Assembly (NCBI GenBank): GCA_016200365.1
Contig: JACQEW010000368.1
Coordinates: 1 to 8,419 of the forward strand
Origin: Nitrospinota bacterium
Lineage (GTDB): Bacteria; Nitrospinota; Nitrospinia; UBA9942
Length of the DNA stretch: 8,419 nt
Reading direction: 5' to 3'
Part shown: positions 5,933-8,419 of the stretch, piece after piece
Position numbering within the stretch: the first letter of the stretch is position 1
Layout of the letters: each line of letters opens with the position of its first letter
Notes under the pieces: generated by a model
What the model saw: the letters and a program-made list of their open reading frames with translations, nothing else
What the model was told of the DNA's origin: nothing
The model's database searches: none
Program-made: the position numbers and the translations under genes

Positions 5933-5961
5933 AAAATAGCACGAGCAGAGGATGGAGTCAA
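5933..5961 (-). promoter_or_regulatory. candidate promoter of the DUF2851 gene
   Basis: Minus strand: TTGACT at 5956-5961 and TATTTT at 5933-5938, with 17 bases between them. The predicted transcription start falls at about 5926-5927, on the annotated ATG, so the message would be leaderless unless Met15 is the true start. Confidence 0.4.
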
Positions 5962-5988
5962 GGCATTCATTTTCTTGTGTTCATTTTC

Positions 5989-6017
5989 TTGCTAAAAACA
6001 TATTTTTGTTCTACAAT
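5989..6017 (+). promoter_or_regulatory. candidate promoter of the DEAD-box helicase gene
   Basis: TTGCTA at 5989-5994 and TACAAT at 6012-6017, spaced by 17 bases. Starting here, the mRNA would have a leader of about 175 bases containing the whole inverted repeat at 6032-6165. Confidence 0.4.
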
Positions 6018-6031
6018 TTAAAAGAATTATA

Positions 6032-6165
6032 AACCACAGAGGCACTGAGACACAGAGAAAGAAAAAAAGATTAAAAAAGAGGAAAGATGCAAGAGGCAAG
6101 AAAAAAAATCTTGCTTCTGGCTTCTTGCTTCTTGTTTTTCTCTGTGCCTCTGTGTCTCCGTGGTT
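6032..6165. repeat. long inverted repeat of the dispersed CCACAGAGGCAC/CACAGAGA family
   Basis: The left arm starts AACCACAGAGGCAC at 6032 and the right arm ends GTCTCCGTGGTT at 6165; the arms are imperfect reverse complements of about 31 bases. Inside, GCAAGAGGCAAGA (6089-6101) can pair with TCTTGCTTCT and following bases, giving a second stem. The family is widespread in bacterial genomes and is known for spurious ORFs that read NHGDTEAQR on one strand, as is seen here. It fills most of the gap between the divergent DUF2851 and helicase genes. Confidence 0.85.
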
Positions 6166-6185
6166 AAGATTAGGTTTTTGTCTTT

Positions 6186-6193
6186 GGAGGAGG
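6186..6193 (+). promoter_or_regulatory. ribosome binding site of the DEAD-box helicase
   Basis: GGAGGAGG, six bases before the ATG at 6200. It decides the start: the longer reading frame from 6125 would begin inside the dispersed repeat and lacks such a site. Confidence 0.85.
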
Positions 6194-6199
6194 ATAAAA

Positions 6200-7795
6200 A
6201 TGGAAGAAAAAGAGATTATAAAATTCGACGATTTTAATTTAAGCAGAGAGTTAAACAGCGCTGTCTCTGCAATGGGGTTTGAGGAGCCGACTCCCATACA
6301 GTCAAAGACAATACCCATACTTTTAAGCGGCAGAGATGTTATTGGACAGGCGCAGACAGGAACGGGAAAGACTGCTGCCTACGGCATCCCGATTGTGGAA
6401 AAGGCTGAGCCTGAAAATCTTCTGGTGCATGCCATTATTCTTACGCCCACGAGGGAGCTTGCCATTCAGGTTGCAGAGGAGATGAACAAGATCGGCAGGT
6501 TCAAAAGGATTTTTGCTGTGCCTATTTACGGGGGGCAGTCTATTGACAGGCAGATAAGGCTGCTGCGAAAGGGCGTGCATGTAGTAGTCGGGACGCCGGG
6601 GAGGGTGATAGACCACATCAGGAGAAAGACCTTGAGGCTCGAGAGTGTAAAGATGGTTGTCCTGGATGAGGCTGATGAGATGCTGGATATGGGGTTTATA
6701 GATGATATAGGCACTATATTGAAACAAACCCCGAAAGAAAGGCAGACCCTCCTGTTCTCAGCCACAATGCCTAAGGAGATACTAAAGATTGCCAGCCGTT
6801 ATATGCAGAACCCTGAGAAGGTAATGATTTCTAAGGACGCGCTTACAGTTCCCATGATAAATCAGATATTCTACGAGGTAAGACCGTCAGAAAAAATGGA
6901 TGCCCTGTGCAGGCTTATTGATGCCGAGGATTCAGACCTCTTTCTTATCTTCTGCCATACCAAAAGGGAAGTAGACGATGTCGCATCCGACCTCAAGCTC
7001 AGGGGGTATGATGCGGAGGCGATACACGGCGATTTCAGTCAGTTTCAGAGAGAGGCTGTTATGAAGAAATTCCGTGAAGGGAGGATAGATGTCCTCGTTG
7101 CAACAGATGTCGCTGCAAGAGGCTTAGATATAAGCAACATCACCCATGTTGTCAACTACAGCATACCCCAGAATCCTGAGTCCTATGTCCACAGGATAGG
7201 GAGGACAGGGAGGGCAGGAAAGGAGGGTGTTGCAATAACATTTGTTACGCCCAGAGAGGACAGGCAGTTGAGACTTATACAGACCGTTGCAAAGACAAAG
7301 ATAAAGAGGGGAAAGCTTCCCACACTGGACGATGTTATGGGTGCGAGAATCGAAAACATTAAGGAGAGGATTCAGGAGTTTGTAGACGATAAGAGGCTCG
7401 ATGCCTTTGTCAAGATGGCGGAAAGGCTTTCGGAGGGGCTGACGCCAATAGAGGTAGCTGCTTCGCTGTTAAAATTTCAATTGGAAGGGTTCGGCGCAGA
7501 GGCGGAGAAGAGAGGTGATTTGTCAATAGAGGATACAGGGGCTTCCCCGGGTATGGTCAGGCTCTTTATTACCATCGGAAGACAGCAAAAAATAAGACCC
7601 GGCGATATTGTCAGGCATATTGCCGAAAAGGCAGGTATAGACGGCAAGGCGATTGGAAATATAAAGATACTCGAAAAATTTACCTTTGTCGAAGTTCCTA
7701 AGGATATGGCGGAGAAGGTAATAGACGCTGTCCATAAGGGGATGATGGCAGGAAAGAAGATTTCAGCGGCTCCGGCAAGACCGAGGAATCCATGA
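6200..7795 (+). CDS. deaD: DEAD-box ATP-dependent RNA helicase with DbpA-type RNA-binding domain (CsdA/DeaD-like)
   Basis: This 531-residue cytoplasmic helicase unwinds RNA duplexes, typically in ribosome assembly, mRNA decay or cold adaptation. All the classic motifs are present: Q motif GFEEPTPIQ (26-34), motif I AQTGTGKT (51-58), Ia PTRELA (83-88), GG (111-112), Ib TPGR (132-135), II DEAD (156-159), III SAT (187-189), V ATDVAARGLD (301-310) and VI HRIGRTGR (331-338). A linker of about 80 residues then leads to a DbpA-type RNA-binding domain (about 451-520; MVRLFITIGRQQKI...GKAIGNIKI...FTFVEVP) and a short basic, proline-containing tail. This layout matches CsdA/DeaD-type proteins better than SrmB or RhlE. 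An excellent Shine-Dalgarno supports the start at 6200. The leader probably contains a large hairpin, which could influence expression. It converges on the HepT-like gene with a 36-base gap and no obvious terminator. Confidence 0.95.
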   Translation: MEEKEIIKFDDFNLSRELNSAVSAMGFEEPTPIQSKTIPILLSGRDVIGQAQTGTGKTAAYGIPIVEKAEPENLLVHAIILTPTRELAIQVAEEMNKIGRFKRIFAVPIYGGQSIDRQIRLLRKGVHVVVGTPGRVIDHIRRKTLRLESVKMVVLDEADEMLDMGFIDDIGTILKQTPKERQTLLFSATMPKEILKIASRYMQNPEKVMISKDALTVPMINQIFYEVRPSEKMDALCRLIDAEDSDLFLIFCHTKREVDDVASDLKLRGYDAEAIHGDFSQFQREAVMKKFREGRIDVLVATDVAARGLDISNITHVVNYSIPQNPESYVHRIGRTGRAGKEGVAITFVTPREDRQLRLIQTVAKTKIKRGKLPTLDDVMGARIENIKERIQEFVDDKRLDAFVKMAERLSEGLTPIEVAASLLKFQLEGFGAEAEKRGDLSIEDTGASPGMVRLFITIGRQQKIRPGDIVRHIAEKAGIDGKAIGNIKILEKFTFVEVPKDMAEKVIDAVHKGMMAGKKISAAPARPRNP

Positions 7796-7831
7796 AACCA
7801 TAAAGGATTGAAGATTGAAGACCCCTCTTTT

Positions 7832-8281
7832 TCATATCCCAAATTTCTCAGGATTCCCTAAAACCCTTTTAACTCCTTTCAAGAAAATATCGAAATCTCC
7901 TAAATTGTTATTGATAATTCTATAAATTTCTTCCGGCGATATTTCGGCGTAAAAATGGACAATCCTGTTTCTATAGCCTGCCATATTTTTAAGGGTGGTA
8001 TTGGCAAAATCTCTATCTACAATATTGTATTCGCCGAGCTTCATCGCCATTTCCTTGTATTCTGAGACCTGACCGCCGGGAATTCTCGATAAAATATGGG
8101 CGCCGATATGAAAAACTCCCTCCAGCGACCTGTGGAGATGAAACTGTGCAAGCTTAAAGCCGACCCCTTCTTTAAATTCTTCAAATGGAATTCTCGATAG
8201 TTTTTCCATCTCGCCGATTTCATTTTGAATACCGTTTATTCTTTTTAAAATAGTATCTTTATCTAAAGTAAGTCTTACCAT
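7832..8281 (-). CDS. HepT-like HEPN domain RNase toxin (DUF86)
   Basis: This 149-residue, mostly helical protein has the HEPN/HepT signature YRNRIVHFY. Arg104 and His109 form the RX4H catalytic pair, and Tyr111 completes RX4HXY, where the tyrosine is the residue that the partner MntA AMPylates in the Shewanella system. Family members are RNases, often acting on tRNA, and are neutralised by a minimal nucleotidyltransferase encoded next to them. Here the 138 bases upstream hold only repeats, and downstream is the convergent helicase, so no partner lies in the window on either side. It may be an orphan, act with a distant antitoxin, or be paired with a gene beyond the right edge. The Shine-Dalgarno is weak (AAAG near the ATG at 8281). 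Confidence 0.85.
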   Translation of the reverse strand: MVRLTLDKDTILKRINGIQNEIGEMEKLSRIPFEEFKEGVGFKLAQFHLHRSLEGVFHIGAHILSRIPGGQVSEYKEMAMKLGEYNIVDRDFANTTLKNMAGYRNRIVHFYAEISPEEIYRIINNNLGDFDIFLKGVKRVLGNPEKFGI

Positions 8282-8361
8282 TTTCTTTAATTTTAAGGAA
8301 ATTATAAAAACAAGGAGAAAGGGGAAAAGGGGAGAGATGGGGATAAGAAAAGAATAAAAAA

Positions 8362-8414
8362 GATTCAGGACACAGATTTACACAGATGAACACAGCCCTG
8401 AATCAAGTTCAGGG
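8362..8414. repeat. direct and inverted repeats upstream of the HepT-like gene
   Basis: CACAG occurs three times at 10-base spacing (8371, 8381, 8391). GATTCAGG (8362-8369) and CCTGAATC (8397-8404) form one possible stem. CCCTGAA (8396-8402) and TTCAGGG (8408-8414) form a competing one. The CACAGAT...ACACAGATGAACACAG wording resembles dispersed repeats of the same style as the one at 6032. The bases 8308-8360 are a purine-rich tract in which I see no gene. Confidence 0.55.
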
Positions 8415-8419
8415 TAAAA

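Noticed and set aside
6125..6199. N-terminal extension of the helicase (MLLVFLCASVSPW...)
   Set aside because: It is encoded by the repeat's right arm, has no ribosome binding site, and precedes a strong one at 6186-6193 for the ATG at 6200.
5992..6318. A 108-residue minus-strand reading frame containing NHGDTEAQRKTR
   Set aside because: It is read through the dispersed inverted repeat and then antisense to the helicase start. NHGDTEAQR is a known false protein signature of this repeat family.
7796..7831. Terminator between the helicase and the HepT-like gene
   Set aside because: There is a GATTGAAGATTGAAGA direct repeat and a T-run, but I find no convincing stem.
8308..8350. G-quadruplex in the purine-rich tract
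   Set aside because: Only three runs of four G lie within reach, short of the four runs needed for a standard quadruplex.

Overview
The window reads as a chromosomal piece of an anaerobic bacterium of moderate-to-low GC content. The evidence is an oxygen-sensitive Ni-Fe carbon monoxide dehydrogenase (CODH), together with dispersed palindromic repeats of types often seen in genomes of uncultivated Nitrospirota and Desulfobacterota. I cannot assign a taxon from the sequence alone. Coding density is high, and no stretch longer than about 275 bases lacks a gene.

Left part (1-3691, minus strand): a CO-metabolism cluster read right to left. First comes a PAS-LytTR regulator that resembles the haem-based CO sensor RcoM. 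A 93-base gap follows, with promoter-like and LytTR-like sites. Then comes a full-length CooS-type CODH, and three bases after its stop starts a ZIP-like metal transporter that runs off the left edge. The simplest reading is that the regulator senses CO and switches on cooS plus a metal-uptake gene. No cooF (ferredoxin-like partner) or cooC (nickel-insertion ATPase) is visible. The CODH keeps all C-, B- and D-cluster ligands but seems to have lost three of the four histidines of the usual proton relay.

Middle (3692-5961): a ridA gene on the plus strand converges on a DUF2851 gene on the minus strand. Both stop codons lie inside one inverted array of 8-base repeats that probably serves as a shared terminator. 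The DUF2851 gene carries three in-frame palindromic insertions encoding Pro/Lys/Gly-rich peptides, much like the protein-coding palindromic elements of Rickettsia.

Right part (5962-8419): a DEAD-box RNA helicase with a DbpA-type RNA-binding C-terminus sits on the plus strand. Its probable 5' leader contains a long inverted repeat of a widespread dispersed family. It converges on a HepT-like HEPN (DUF86) gene with an intact RX4HXY motif. No MntA antitoxin partner is visible on either side of that gene. The right end is non-coding and contains short direct and inverted repeats.
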